Source: Legionella longbeachae (GTDB lineage Bacteria > Pseudomonadota > Gammaproteobacteria > Legionellales > Legionellaceae). Taken from it: a stretch of 64,000 nt of DNA. The notes under the pieces are model-generated. The model was not told the DNA's origin and ran no database searches. It saw only the letters and a list, made by a program, of their open reading frames with translations. Position 1 is the stretch's first letter, and every line of letters begins with the position of its first letter. Positions 27,722 through 37,452 of the stretch are shown here, in pieces. The translations under genes and the position numbers were made by a program. Location: positions 1 through 64,000 of the forward strand of contig NZ_RXNW01000004.1 of NCBI RefSeq assembly GCF_004283175.1. The letters run 5' to 3'.

Positions 27722-28897
27722 ATGGATATACGATCTTTATTTTCTACTTTTCATGAGCCTGATAAAAATCAGGCTCCCTCTGCCAAAATAGTCCAAATTA
27801 TTATCCTGCTATTCCTACTCCTGATCATTATCCTTTTGATTAGGGGGTGTCTTGCCCTTCTGGCCAGTAGCCCTAAAAAAGCGGTTACTCCCATGCTTAT
27901 TCGCAAAGAGCATCATATATTCGTCCCTGAAAATTCTCCTTTGCGTGCCCAACTCATTGTACGTCCGGTTAAAACATCGAATAAACCTCATCGCGTTTTT
28001 TTACCCGGGGTCGTTGAAGCTGATCCAGTACGTACGGTAAATATTTTCCCCCCACTGACAGGACATCTGACCGCACTGAAGATCAAGCTCGGCGATGAAG
28101 TAAAACACGATCAAGTTTTAGCAACCTTACAATCAGCGGGTTTAGCTCAAGCATATTCTGATTTGGCAAAAGCACTGAGTATCTTGAAGCAGACTCAAGA
28201 AACGTTAAATCGTGCCCAAAAAGTCAACCGGGCAGGTGCTAATTCAGTCAAAGATATTGAACAAGCGCAAAGTAGTTACACCCAAGCCTTTGCCGAAGTA
28301 CAACGTGCTCAAGCAACTTTAAAATCATTAGGCAATAATGAGCCGGGTATATTGCGCATTCAAGCTCCTATCGACGGCAAAGTGATCGCGATCAATTATG
28401 GTATAGGCTCATATATTAATGATCCCGCAACACCTATATTGACTTTATCTAATATTCAGTCTGTTTGGATTGCAGCTTGCGTTCCAGAACATTTAATTGC
28501 GTTAGTCAACAAAGGGCTTAAAACGTCCATTTCATTAATTGCCTACCCTCATCAAGTTTGGGAAGGTCAAGTGGCATTTATTGATAATTTAATTGATCCG
28601 TTCACCCGATGTAATAAGACGCGCATTGCTTTTGCAAATGCGAATCATAAACTGCAGCCCAATATGTTTGCTACAGTACAAATGGATTTGCCACAAGAAG
28701 AACAGGTCATTGTGCCGCTCTCTGCAATTATTATGAATGATGACGCCACTTCTGTGTACGTTGAAACAGCGCCATGGACTTTTGAATCACGTGCTGTAGT
28801 GCTCGGTCCTGAAGATAAAAATATGGTACGGATTACTTCAGGATTAAAACACGGAGACCGCATTGTTGCCTCCGGAGGAATACTGGTCAATGATTGA
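27722..28897 (+). CDS. RND efflux periplasmic adaptor (membrane fusion protein, CusB/CzcB-like)
   Basis: 391 aa. A single N-terminal membrane anchor (~residues 23-45) is followed by a barrel-sandwich half (NIFPPLTGHLTALKIKLGDEV) and a coiled-coil hairpin (~140-195, with KVNRAGANSVKDIEQAQSS). The second lipoyl half (IQAPIDGKVIAINYGIGSYI) and a beta-barrel domain follow. It links the inner-membrane pump to the outer-membrane channel encoded next. Its stop overlaps the start of the pump gene (ATGATTGA), a sign of coupling. No His/Met-rich metal-binding extension is visible. Confidence 0.9.
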   Translation: MDIRSLFSTFHEPDKNQAPSAKIVQIIILLFLLLIIILLIRGCLALLASSPKKAVTPMLIRKEHHIFVPENSPLRAQLIVRPVKTSNKPHRVFLPGVVEADPVRTVNIFPPLTGHLTALKIKLGDEVKHDQVLATLQSAGLAQAYSDLAKALSILKQTQETLNRAQKVNRAGANSVKDIEQAQSSYTQAFAEVQRAQATLKSLGNNEPGILRIQAPIDGKVIAINYGIGSYINDPATPILTLSNIQSVWIAACVPEHLIALVNKGLKTSISLIAYPHQVWEGQVAFIDNLIDPFTRCNKTRIAFANANHKLQPNMFATVQMDLPQEEQVIVPLSAIIMNDDATSVYVETAPWTFESRAVVLGPEDKNMVRITSGLKHGDRIVASGGILVND

Positions 28898-31800
28898 TAA
28901 AATAATCACTGCATGTTTCCATCGTCGCCACATTGCCTGGGGAGCTGCAATTTTGATTGGCTTTTATGGCTATATTTCTGGTACCCAAATGATGGTTGAG
29001 GCTTATCCTGAGCTTGATGATGTCAGTGTTTCTGTCACTACTCAGGTACCTGGCTTAGCCGCAGAAGAAATTGAACAACAAATTACTATACCCTTAGAAC
29101 GTGCATTGGTGAGTGTACCCAATATATCCGTATTACGCTCCAGCAGTACGTTTGCCTTATCATTAATTACTATGGTTTTTAAGGATGGAACAGATGAATA
29201 CTTCCCCCGAGAACGTGTTCAAGAAGTGTTAAGCCAAACTTCCTTACCGCCGGGTATTTTTCCTAGCCTGGATCCACTGGTTGGATCAAGTAGCGAAATC
29301 TATCGCTACACGCTTACATCCAATACTAAAACCTTGATGGAATTATCCGAAATTCAACGTTGGTTGATTATTCCCAAACTAAAACAAGCTCCGGGGATTT
29401 CTGATGTGGTTAATTTTGGGGGGCTGACTAAAGAGTTTCAGCTTACCCTCGATCCTCTTAAAATGCGAATTTATAACCTTTCATTAAATGACATTAGTAA
29501 CGCAATCAACAACAATACTACCTTCGCAGGGGGAGGCCGAGTTACTCGAGGCGAACAAAGTTACATTATTCGTGGTAAAGGCCAGGTACATACCTTAGAC
29601 GAGTTGGGCGCTATAGTAGTCAAACAACAAAAAGGTGTTCCAGTGCTTATCCGTGATCTTGGCAAACTTGAGTTCGGTCATAAGGAGCGTGAAGGGATAT
29701 TAGGAAAAAATCATAATTCAGATACGATTGAAGGCATCGTTCTCATGCGGAAGGGGGAGAATGCCGGAAAAATATTAGAAGGAGTTCATGCCAAATTAGA
29801 TGCATTGCAGGAACAACTAAAGCGCATGGGAGTGACTATTGTTCCTTGTCTTGATCGTGATAAATTGGTCGACCTTACCGTCGACAAAATAAAGCATACT
29901 GTCATTGAAGGAATCGTCTTTGTTTCGCTTGTATTGATGCTTTTTCTTGGGAGTTGGCGTAGTGCCTTGGTCGTTACCGTTGCGATTCCTGCAGCATTAG
30001 TGACTGTATTTATTTTCATGAATTTAACTCAAATGCCTGCGAATCTTTTTTCCCTAGGCTCTATTGATTTTGGTGTCATTGTTGATGGGGCAATCGTCGT
30101 AATGGAAGCAATTTTACGCCAGAGGGAACAAAATCCTGGGCAAATGCTGACCGTTGAAGAGACATTAAAAGTAACCAACTATGTCGCTCGGCCTATATTT
30201 TTCGCTACTTTAATTATCATCTCTGCTTATTTACCCTTATTTGCGTTTGAACATGCTGAAGGTAAATTGTTTACGCCAATGGCCTATACAGTGAGTTATG
30301 CTCTTTTAGGTGCTTTAATCTGTTCCTTGGTACTTATTCCAGGCTTAGCCTATACCGCGTTACGTAAGCCACAAAAAGTATTTCATAATTATCCCCTGAT
30401 TTGGTTAACCAAACATTATCAATCGCTGCTACGCCAATTGCTTAAACGCGCCTATATTGCTTATGTATTAGGGATAATTACATTAGTCTTAGTCATATTT
30501 TTAGGAATTACAGCAGGTCGTGAGTTTTTACCGGAACTGGATGAGGGATCACTGTGGTTGCAAGTCGATTTGCCGCCGGGTTTATCCTTGGAAAAAGCTA
30601 ATCAAATGGCGGGTTCATTACGCGATACTCTGCTTGAATATCCTGAAGTTTCTTATGTGATCACTCAAGTAGGGCGCAATGATGAGGGCACTGACCCATG
30701 GACTCCTTCTCATATGGAAGTTCCTGTGGGTTTAACACCTTACGCACAATGGCCTAACCATGAAACTAAAGCCCAATTTATCGCAAAGCTTACAAAACGA
30801 TTTTCCAGGATGCCAGGGTACACCATAGGAATAAGCCAACCCATTATTGATAACGTGAATGATATGATAGCAGGGGCACATAGTCCGCTTGCTTTAAGGA
30901 TTTATGGGGATGATTTGCTTGAGTGTCGTCGTATAGCCAATCAGATTGTTGCGCTATTAAAAACTATTCCTGGCACTGCCTCTGCGTCAGTATTCCAAGA
31001 GCCCCCCATTCCGCAAATAACGATTCAAGCCGATAGAGAAAAAATAGCCCGCTATGGTATTAATGTTGCTGATATCACTAATTTAATTCAAACGGGTCTT
31101 AGCGGTTCTCCAATAGCGTCCATATATGAAGGTAGTCGCATATATAATGCTACTGTACGCTTTCCTAAAACGGATAAAAACAGCATTGAATCCTTGGGAA
31201 ATTTATTTCTAACCAGTTCAGATGGAGCTCAGATACCTTTATCAGAATTAGCTAAAATTGAATACAAGACTGGTGAAAGCACGATTGCTCATGAAATGGG
31301 AGAGCGAGAAATCACAGTACGTATGGATAATCGAGGTCGCGATCTTACTTCTTACCTTAATGAAGCCAAACGTCGCATTGCTCAGGAAGTAAAATTTGAT
31401 GCGCAACAAATTCGTCTGGAATGGGCGGGCCAATTTGAAAGCCAGGAGCGTGCAGAAAAACGATTAATCTATATCTTGGGCCTTATGTTCGTCCTCATGG
31501 GATTGATTTTATTCTTTGAATTCCAAAAATTACACCTCGTTTTTCTTATTTTGGGTGTAGTCCCGATGGCAACCTTAGGCGGCCTGGTCACGCTTCATAT
31601 TACGGGAGAAACATTCAATGTTGCTACCGCGGTTGGTTTTATAGCCCTCTTTGGTGTTTCCATACAAAACGCGATTATCATGATTGCAAATATTAGAAGG
31701 GTACGCAAAACCAATAAATCGTTAAGTCGTGCTGTGGTCTATGGCGCAGCTGAACGGTTGCGACCTATACTCATGACTGCAACAGTGGCTTCCTTTGGTA

Positions 31801-31988
31801 TGCTTCCAGCTGCATTGGCAACTGGGGTAGGAACAGATGTACAACGTGGGTTAGCTACAGTAATAGTGGGCGGCTTGGCAGTATCTACTTTATTAACTTT
31901 ATTTATTCTACCTACCTACTATTACACCTTGGAACACTTCATTGAACACGGTAGAAGCAGTATGCGCCGATGGAGATGGAGGCGATGA
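28890..31988 (+). CDS. RND efflux pump, heavy-metal (CzcA/HME) subfamily
   Basis: 1032 aa inner-membrane proton antiporter, from the ATG at 28890 that overlaps the adaptor stop. The TM4 signature IDFGVIVDGAIVVMEAIL carries the D...D...E spacing of HME-type pumps (CzcA, CusA). The porter domains follow the canonical duplicated layout, with PELDEGSLWLQVDLPPG opening the second half. The family exports divalent or monovalent metal ions; the ion cannot be named here. Legionella HelA is a related pump but I do not assert orthology. Its end overlaps the next start as ATGA. Confidence 0.9.
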   Translation: MIDKIITACFHRRHIAWGAAILIGFYGYISGTQMMVEAYPELDDVSVSVTTQVPGLAAEEIEQQITIPLERALVSVPNISVLRSSSTFALSLITMVFKDGTDEYFPRERVQEVLSQTSLPPGIFPSLDPLVGSSSEIYRYTLTSNTKTLMELSEIQRWLIIPKLKQAPGISDVVNFGGLTKEFQLTLDPLKMRIYNLSLNDISNAINNNTTFAGGGRVTRGEQSYIIRGKGQVHTLDELGAIVVKQQKGVPVLIRDLGKLEFGHKEREGILGKNHNSDTIEGIVLMRKGENAGKILEGVHAKLDALQEQLKRMGVTIVPCLDRDKLVDLTVDKIKHTVIEGIVFVSLVLMLFLGSWRSALVVTVAIPAALVTVFIFMNLTQMPANLFSLGSIDFGVIVDGAIVVMEAILRQREQNPGQMLTVEETLKVTNYVARPIFFATLIIISAYLPLFAFEHAEGKLFTPMAYTVSYALLGALICSLVLIPGLAYTALRKPQKVFHNYPLIWLTKHYQSLLRQLLKRAYIAYVLGIITLVLVIFLGITAGREFLPELDEGSLWLQVDLPPGLSLEKANQMAGSLRDTLLEYPEVSYVITQVGRNDEGTDPWTPSHMEVPVGLTPYAQWPNHETKAQFIAKLTKRFSRMPGYTIGISQPIIDNVNDMIAGAHSPLALRIYGDDLLECRRIANQIVALLKTIPGTASASVFQEPPIPQITIQADREKIARYGINVADITNLIQTGLSGSPIASIYEGSRIYNATVRFPKTDKNSIESLGNLFLTSSDGAQIPLSELAKIEYKTGESTIAHEMGEREITVRMDNRGRDLTSYLNEAKRRIAQEVKFDAQQIRLEWAGQFESQERAEKRLIYILGLMFVLMGLILFFEFQKLHLVFLILGVVPMATLGGLVTLHITGETFNVATAVGFIALFGVSIQNAIIMIANIRRVRKTNKSLSRAVVYGAAERLRPILMTATVASFGMLPAALATGVGTDVQRGLATVIVGGLAVSTLLTLFILPTYYYTLEHFIEHGRSSMRRWRWRR

Positions 31989-33538
31989 GTAAGCATAAAA
32001 AAGACAACTGGTATTTTGGGCTTTGTAATAAGCTCTTTAACCCATGTTTTAAACGAGCCTCGGGTATAGGCGCTGTACTTGTATTTTTTCTCTTAAGTAA
32101 CTGTACGGTTGGTCCTGATTATAAAAGGCCGACACAAATACTTCCTCAGTCGTATACGAAAAAATCATTGGGAAAAAAAACACCTGCAACGGCTACTAAA
32201 ATGGGTGAGGCACAATATTTTGCCCCAAACAAAGAGCTTCCGAAACAATGGTGGCAATTATTCCATTCCAAAGATCTCGATGATGTGGTTTTGGCAAGTT
32301 TACAGCACAATCCTACAGTAACCTCAGCCCAAGAATCATTGTCCGCGGCTCTTGAGAATGCCTATGCCGGAAAAGGTGCTCTACTTCCTTTTGTCGGAAG
32401 CTCCTTTTCACCTACTTACCAACAAACGGCAAAAATTCTTACAAGTGTTTTAGCAAGTAATCAATATTTATATTCCTTATTTACCGGACAGCTTTATGTT
32501 TCTTACACTCCCGATGTTTTTGGAGGTACAAGGCGCCAGATAGAATCATTGGTTGCCCAAGTAGAGGTGCGACACTTTCAGTTAGAGGCAACGTATTTGA
32601 CCCTAACGACCAATGTGGTTAATGCCGTCATCCAGGAAGCGGCTTTGCGCGAGCAAATTACAGTAACCCAGCACCTGATTGCCAATCAAAAAAAACTTTT
32701 GGTAATTCTGAAGCAGCAGTTAAAACTGGGTGATACAGCGTTATCCAATGTTGCTACTCAACAAGCAGCATTAGCTGCATCAGAAGCAATGCTTCCTCCC
32801 TTGGAAAAACAGCTTGCGATTCAGCGTGATTTGCTTAATGCTTTAACTGGACGATTTCCAGACGATCAACATACACCTCAATTTCGTTTAAGCTCCTTAC
32901 ATCTTCCAAGAGAACTTCCCCTCTCTGTGCCTGCAAAATTACTCGAAAATCGACCTGATATCCGGGCTGCTGAGGCACAAATGCATGCAGCAAATGCATT
33001 GATTGGTGTTGCTATCGCAAATCGATTGCCGAACGTGACGATTAACAGCAGCGGCACTAACCTGGGAACCGCAGCAACGACTATAGGCACTTTATTGCAA
33101 TCTAATACCCAATTCTGGGCAATGGCAGGGATTATCACACAACCTATTTTTGATGCGGGGACTTTGCGCCATAAACAACGTGCCGCGGAAGCCAGCTACA
33201 GGCAAGCTGCAGCAGACTATCGCGCAACAGTCATTAATGCCTTCCAAAATGTGGCCGATACCCTAAAAGCAATTCAATCCGATGCCTCTTCCTTAAAAAC
33301 GGCAAGCAACGTTGAACGCGCAGCCTTAACGAGCCTGACCATTGCTCAACGCCAATTTACATTGGGGGATAGCAGTACTGTAGCATTGATTCTTAATGAA
33401 ATAACTTATCAACAAGCCAAATTAAATTTAATTCAAGCGCAAGCCAATCGGCTAGCAGATACTGTTGCTCTTTTTCAGGCTCTGGGAGGAGGGTGGCAGA
33501 CTCCTTCAGAGAATAAAAATTGTAATACATCAAAATAA
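31985..33538 (+). CDS. Outer-membrane efflux lipoprotein, NodT family
   Basis: 517 aa from the ATG at 31985 (ATGA overlap with the pump stop). A lipobox LLSNC follows a hydrophobic segment, then TVGPDYKRP, the family hallmark. The protein carries the duplicated TolC-like helical domains (PKQWWQLFHSKDLDDVVLASL; LLENRPDIRAAEAQMHAAN). It forms the outer-membrane channel for the pump. Adaptor, pump and channel make a complete three-gene operon. Confidence 0.92.
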   Translation: MSKHKKDNWYFGLCNKLFNPCFKRASGIGAVLVFFLLSNCTVGPDYKRPTQILPQSYTKKSLGKKTPATATKMGEAQYFAPNKELPKQWWQLFHSKDLDDVVLASLQHNPTVTSAQESLSAALENAYAGKGALLPFVGSSFSPTYQQTAKILTSVLASNQYLYSLFTGQLYVSYTPDVFGGTRRQIESLVAQVEVRHFQLEATYLTLTTNVVNAVIQEAALREQITVTQHLIANQKKLLVILKQQLKLGDTALSNVATQQAALAASEAMLPPLEKQLAIQRDLLNALTGRFPDDQHTPQFRLSSLHLPRELPLSVPAKLLENRPDIRAAEAQMHAANALIGVAIANRLPNVTINSSGTNLGTAATTIGTLLQSNTQFWAMAGIITQPIFDAGTLRHKQRAAEASYRQAAADYRATVINAFQNVADTLKAIQSDASSLKTASNVERAALTSLTIAQRQFTLGDSSTVALILNEITYQQAKLNLIQAQANRLADTVALFQALGGGWQTPSENKNCNTSK

Positions 33539-33554
33539 TAAAGCGGGGATATTT

Positions 33555-33633
33555 TGCCTTAATTTCAAGCGGATGGTAAAAAAATGGACTATTGCCCTTG
33601 GGAAGGGCGAGGCTTCGCCACGCTATTAAGGCA
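33555..33633. repeat. Nested inverted repeats after the efflux operon
   Basis: TGCCTTAAT (33555-33563) pairs with ATTAAGGCA (33625-33633). Between them are GCCCTT/AAGGGC (33594-33599 with 33603-33608) and GGCGA/TCGCC (33606-33619). The set lies between convergent genes and could end transcription or be a small palindromic element. Confidence 0.45.
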
Positions 33634-33661
33634 GTAGAGATCTGTATGAATCACAATCGCC

Positions 33662-34477
33662 CTATAATTTGTTTTTTCCTTCCTTTTTTTGTAAGGCTTT
33701 CAAGTGGATGCTTGTTTTGGCAGCGCGATCAGTAAAAATCCAATTGAGTCCTCGATTCAATTCCCTATATAAGCTGTACTTCGAATCGACCAAGCCGACA
33801 CCCACAATTTTTTGGGTTGCCCTTAATTGATTGATTGCTTTTTTGTGAATCATAAGATAATGGCCTAATACACCTCCATAATTTTCTTCGATACATAAAT
33901 TACAAAATTCCTGCACATTATTATGTGAGGCTACTAATAATAAAGATTCTTTGGGAATTTGCGTTAATGAAGAAAAAATTGATGATTTGAGAGTCAACAG
34001 ATGGTAGTTCTCTGCAGCGGATAATTCTTGTAACTGCGCTACTAAGGCCTCTTCATGATGAATAGTTGTTTTTAATTCAATAAATAAATGCATGCTCTTG
34101 CCATATAGAGCGATTACTTCGGTAAGTGTAGGTACGTTAGGAACCAGCGCACGCAGTTCATTAAAGGTAATTTTCGCGATTTCTTGATTATGTCCCCAAA
34201 GACGCTTCAATGTCGCATCATGATTAACAACTAATACATTATCTGCTGTACTACGTACATCAAACTCAATTCCCCAACACCCCAAATCCTTGGCTAAGGC
34301 GAAAGCGGGAAGCGTATTTTCAATAATTCCCCGGGCTTTATTATGAGCTCCCCTATGGGCAATTAAACGTACGGACTGCATTAGCTCAAATGAGGGCTTA
34401 TTTCTAGGGATAAATGAAAAATAGCCATCTAGAGTTTTTCCTAATATACTAAGTAACACGACATGATTCCTCAACAA
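33662..34477 (-). CDS. Glycerophosphodiester phosphodiesterase family protein
   Basis: GDPD enzymes hydrolyse glycerophosphodiesters to glycerol-3-phosphate and an alcohol. Motifs: IAHRGAHN with IENTLPAF (catalytic His, Arg, Glu), GIEFDVRSTADNVLVVNHD (metal-binding E and D, second catalytic His) and FIELKT. The start is unsure: the full frame opens with a TTG at 34477, while an internal ATG at 34384 begins MQSVRLIAHRG and would give a normal compact GDPD. The gene diverges from the Sua5 gene. Confidence 0.85.
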   Translation of the reverse strand: MLRNHVVLLSILGKTLDGYFSFIPRNKPSFELMQSVRLIAHRGAHNKARGIIENTLPAFALAKDLGCWGIEFDVRSTADNVLVVNHDATLKRLWGHNQEIAKITFNELRALVPNVPTLTEVIALYGKSMHLFIELKTTIHHEEALVAQLQELSAAENYHLLTLKSSIFSSLTQIPKESLLLVASHNNVQEFCNLCIEENYGGVLGHYLMIHKKAINQLRATQKIVGVGLVDSKYSLYRELNRGLNWIFTDRAAKTSIHLKALQKKEGKNKL

Positions 34478-34580
34478 TATTTATTTTTAATTCTATGCAG
34501 GTACTATTGAAAAGGCAAAAATAGCTGCTTTCTCCTGCAAATTGTGTAAAAATAAAAAATTTTCACTATATGTTTTCTAT

Positions 34581-35546
34581 ATGCCCTTAATCACTACCAA
34601 TATTGATCGAGCGATTCACGATTTGCAACAAGGGAAGCCTGTTGCTATACCTACAGAAACTGTCTATGGCTTAGCAGCTCCTATCAATAATGAGCAGGCA
34701 ATTAAAGCGGTTTTTGCGATAAAAAATAGACCTTTAAACCATCCTTTAATTATACATGTGGCTGAAAATTGGGCGCTTGACCTGTTGGTTAAAGATATTC
34801 CAGCTTATGCACAACAATTAATTAAAAAATTCTGGCCAGGCCCTTTAACGTTAGTCTTTCATTGCAAACAGGATCAAATCAGCCCATTAATAACTGGTGG
34901 CCAAACGACTGTAGCAATCAGATGTCCTGCTCACCCCATCGCCCAGGAGTTATTAAAAAAATTGGGCGTTCCGCTTGTTGCACCCTCAGCAAATCCATTT
35001 GGAAAAGTCAGCCCTACTACTGCAGAGCACGTAAGTGAATCTTTTTATAATCAAGAACTAACTATCCTAGATGGTGGTCGTTGTACTGTAGGGATAGAAT
35101 CAACCATCATTGATGCAACTGATCCCCAAAATTATCAAATTTTACGGCATGGAATCATTGATGAAAAAGCTATAGCGGAACTAATTGCTCTTCCATCTTT
35201 GCGCGGCGAAAACTCGTTACGTGTTCCGGGGAAATTAGACAGTCATTACCAACCCCAAAAAAAGCTGTATTATTTTGACAGTTATAATTTGCTGACTCAT
35301 TTTTGTCAAAAAAATGGAGATAACATTTACGTTATAGCAAGCAAAAAACCAATGGGTATGCGCGAAGAATATTTTCACTTACTTGAAGATAATCCTGAAA
35401 AAGTAGCGTTTGATCTATATTATCAATTAAGAAAGGCTGATGCTTCTAATGCGGAGGTTATTGTCATAGAGCTTCCCCCTGCTACAGGGGCATGGCAAGG
35501 AGTACGGGAGCGTATCCTTAAAGCAGGCGCTCCTTACATGGCTTAA
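34581..35546 (+). CDS. L-threonylcarbamoyladenylate synthase (Sua5/TsaC type)
   Basis: 321 aa. It makes threonylcarbamoyl-AMP for the universal t6A37 tRNA modification. The YrdC/Sua5 domain shows GKPVAIPTETVYGLAAP, AIKNRPLNHPLIIHV, WPGPLTLVF, VPLVAPSANPFGKVSPT and a GIESTIID segment. The extra ~110 residues (PGKLDSHYQP opening) are the Sua5 C-terminal domain missing in short TsaC. I start at the ATG at 34581 because the preceding 13 codons are not family-like. Confidence 0.92.
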   Translation: MPLITTNIDRAIHDLQQGKPVAIPTETVYGLAAPINNEQAIKAVFAIKNRPLNHPLIIHVAENWALDLLVKDIPAYAQQLIKKFWPGPLTLVFHCKQDQISPLITGGQTTVAIRCPAHPIAQELLKKLGVPLVAPSANPFGKVSPTTAEHVSESFYNQELTILDGGRCTVGIESTIIDATDPQNYQILRHGIIDEKAIAELIALPSLRGENSLRVPGKLDSHYQPQKKLYYFDSYNLLTHFCQKNGDNIYVIASKKPMGMREEYFHLLEDNPEKVAFDLYYQLRKADASNAEVIVIELPPATGAWQGVRERILKAGAPYMA

Positions 35547-35549
35547 TCC

Positions 35550-35987
35550 TTACTCGTTAATTATTGTGGGTGTGCCGATAAACGTTCCTTTGCATTTAGG
35601 TGTACTCCATACCACCCAAGTTTTACCTTGATCCAGCTCACTTAAAGTTTGTTGATACATTTTTACAGGGGTAGACCATTCTCCATGTGCGTCTTTTCCA
35701 CTGATTGTCGCATTAACTACATTAAATAACAGCCCATCTTTTTTGGTGCTTTTATAGCTGTTATAGTTCACACGCAATCCATTTAATGATTTTACTCCTT
35801 GTTTACTTAAGACTTGAGCTACTGTAGTGACCATTACCGTTGGTGTATGCTCCAAACAATATTGTAAGGTAACATCCTCTGACCTGGGTGTTATATTATC
35901 AAATACCGCCGTCCAAATTATGGATTTGGATGCGCTTGCAATAGAGCTATAAAACAGGATAGTTGCAACAATAAATATTTTTTTCAT
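35550..35987 (-). CDS. Secreted protein of unknown function
   Basis: 145 aa from the ATG at 35987: MKKIFIVATILFYSSIASASKS is a clear Sec signal peptide. The mature part has a CLEHT and a PKCKG cysteine that could pair. No domain is recognised. It converges with the Sua5 gene, with only 3 nt between stops. Likely periplasmic. Confidence 0.6.
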   Translation of the reverse strand: MKKIFIVATILFYSSIASASKSIIWTAVFDNITPRSEDVTLQYCLEHTPTVMVTTVAQVLSKQGVKSLNGLRVNYNSYKSTKKDGLLFNVVNATISGKDAHGEWSTPVKMYQQTLSELDQGKTWVVWSTPKCKGTFIGTPTIINE

Positions 35988-36158
35988 GATTAATGATCCA
36001 GTTTGAAAATATACTCGTAAAGCCATAAATGTTTATTAATTACATCATTATGATGCAAAAGCAAATAAGCACAAGGCTTCTGTGATTTTTCATGGTTCTG
36101 AAGTGCTGTCCCAAACAGCGATAACACAGCAATTAACTAAAAGAAGCCGGTTATGCTA

Positions 36159-36187
36159 TTGACAGAACTGTAAAATATGAGTACTTT
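36159..36187 (+). promoter_or_regulatory. Sigma-70-type promoter of tRNA-Leu
   Basis: TTGACA (36159-36164), a 17-nt spacer and TACTTT (36182-36187). The expected start is a few bases before the mature tRNA 5' end at 36199. The -35 match is perfect and the spacing ideal. Confidence 0.65.
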
Positions 36188-36198
36188 AGCGCCACAAT

Positions 36199-36285
36199 GC
36201 CGAGGTGGTGAAATTGGTAGACACGCTAGCTTCAGGTGCTAGTGGGGGTAACTCCGTGGAGGTTCGAGTCCTCTTCTCGGCACCA
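36199..36285 (+). tRNA. tRNA-Leu (CAG anticodon)
   Basis: 87 nt with encoded CCA. The acceptor arms GCCGAGG and TCTCGGC pair with one G-U, the D-arm has GGTGGTGAAATTGGTAGACAC, the anticodon arm GCTAGC-TTCAGGT-GCTAGT gives CAG, and a long class II variable arm precedes GGTTCGAGTCC. All parts are intact. No integrase or direct repeat of its 3' end was seen in the flanking sequence. Confidence 0.95.
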
Positions 36286-36934
36286 TTAAGCGATTTTAAA
36301 ACAATTTCTGATGGTTTATCGTTGTTCATACCTGATTGATGATTAATTTTATAATGATCGTTTTAGTCCATCTGAGGGACAAAAGGTCTTCCAATGGGTT
36401 CTTAATTCTTTCCTATAGGTAAAACTGTATTACTAATAATGCAGTCCAGTGAGCAGTAACGTATTTTTTAGTTTTAAATTTCCGGGTTAATCAACCATCA
36501 AATAAAGTAAAAATATGATTCAAAATAATATATCTTATAAATTTATGTTAATCATATAAGGGGTTTCCGTAAATTGTTAACTAAAAACCATAGGTTAACT
36601 ATGAAAGTTAGTTCTGGTGATACTCTTGAATTATCTGATATCGTCATTTGAATTTTAAATATCCGCTTTCTACTTACCGCTGCTTGTCAGCGATAGCTCC
36701 CAATTAGTGCCGTATGTCGTGGACAAACCGTGGTTCATAGGTTGTTTAACGAGTTATGTAAAAATCATATAACTAAAGTAAAGAATAGTGGACTTTATTT
36801 GATAGTGATTGAGTCATAAAATTATCCCATGCATTTAATTACAGATACTAGTGATGTTATAAGAAAATGATTTTTCAAAGATTCTAACAAGATCGCAGGT
36901 AAGTTATATAAACCGTTATGAGAATTAGGAAAAC
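36286..36934. other. Gene-free region after tRNA-Leu
   Basis: About 650 AT-rich bases with no supported gene. Small hairpins occur (CGCTG/CAGCG at 36678-36692), but no repeat family or recombinase remnant is evident. It could be old island DNA beside the tRNA; I see no proof. Confidence 0.45.
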
Positions 36935-37189
36935 TTATTTTAGTTTAGCGAGCTTAGTCTCAATTTGCTCAATATTTTTTAAAATATTCTTAATTTTTTC
37001 TTCAATATTTTCTTCAGAGTTATTTTTTAAATGCCCTTCGGTTGGTTTTTTATCGTTTTTTATTTCCTGCTTTAAGTAAGGAGTCTGATTATCTAAAAAT
37101 TTGTATAATTTTTCCTTAATTTTTTCTATTTGATTTGTTTTACCAAGTTCGTCCTGTTCAGCGCCATTAGAATTTTTTAAAATTGACAT
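36935..37189 (-). CDS. Small Lys/Glu-rich coiled-coil protein
   Basis: 84 aa, highly charged, with a heptad-like C-terminal half (EEKIKNILKNIEQIETKLAKLK). No known domain. GGTAG lies about 6 nt upstream of the ATG. Low sequence complexity and short length make coding status moderately uncertain. Confidence 0.45.
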   Translation of the reverse strand: MSILKNSNGAEQDELGKTNQIEKIKEKLYKFLDNQTPYLKQEIKNDKKPTEGHLKNNSEENIEEKIKNILKNIEQIETKLAKLK

Positions 37190-37452
37190 CGTTTGCTACC
37201 AGGGTTAATTGCCTATAATTTAATCCTAGATGACTCATGTTAAGACAAGATGATTTTTAAATTCCATTTTTTTATGAGGCATTCTTTGTGGGAACAGTAG
37301 ATGTTTTAAATTGACAATTAAAAGTCTCAAAGAGGCAACTATTAAAGTGAAGGGTAACAACAAGGCCATCCGATCCAGCCGCTAAGGCTAATTGATAATT
37401 TTTATTTAACCTGTCCTATAATTTAATTACGAAACATTATAAGAGTTTTCTT
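37190..37452. other. Intergenic region
   Basis: About 260 AT-rich bases between divergent genes; presumably holds their promoters. No strong hairpin or repeat seen. Confidence 0.4.

Noticed and set aside
36199-36285. tRNA-Leu as the attachment site of the integrase at 45547
   Set aside because: No direct repeat of its 3' end is seen near the integrase, and a tRNA-Asn remnant lies right beside the integrase instead.
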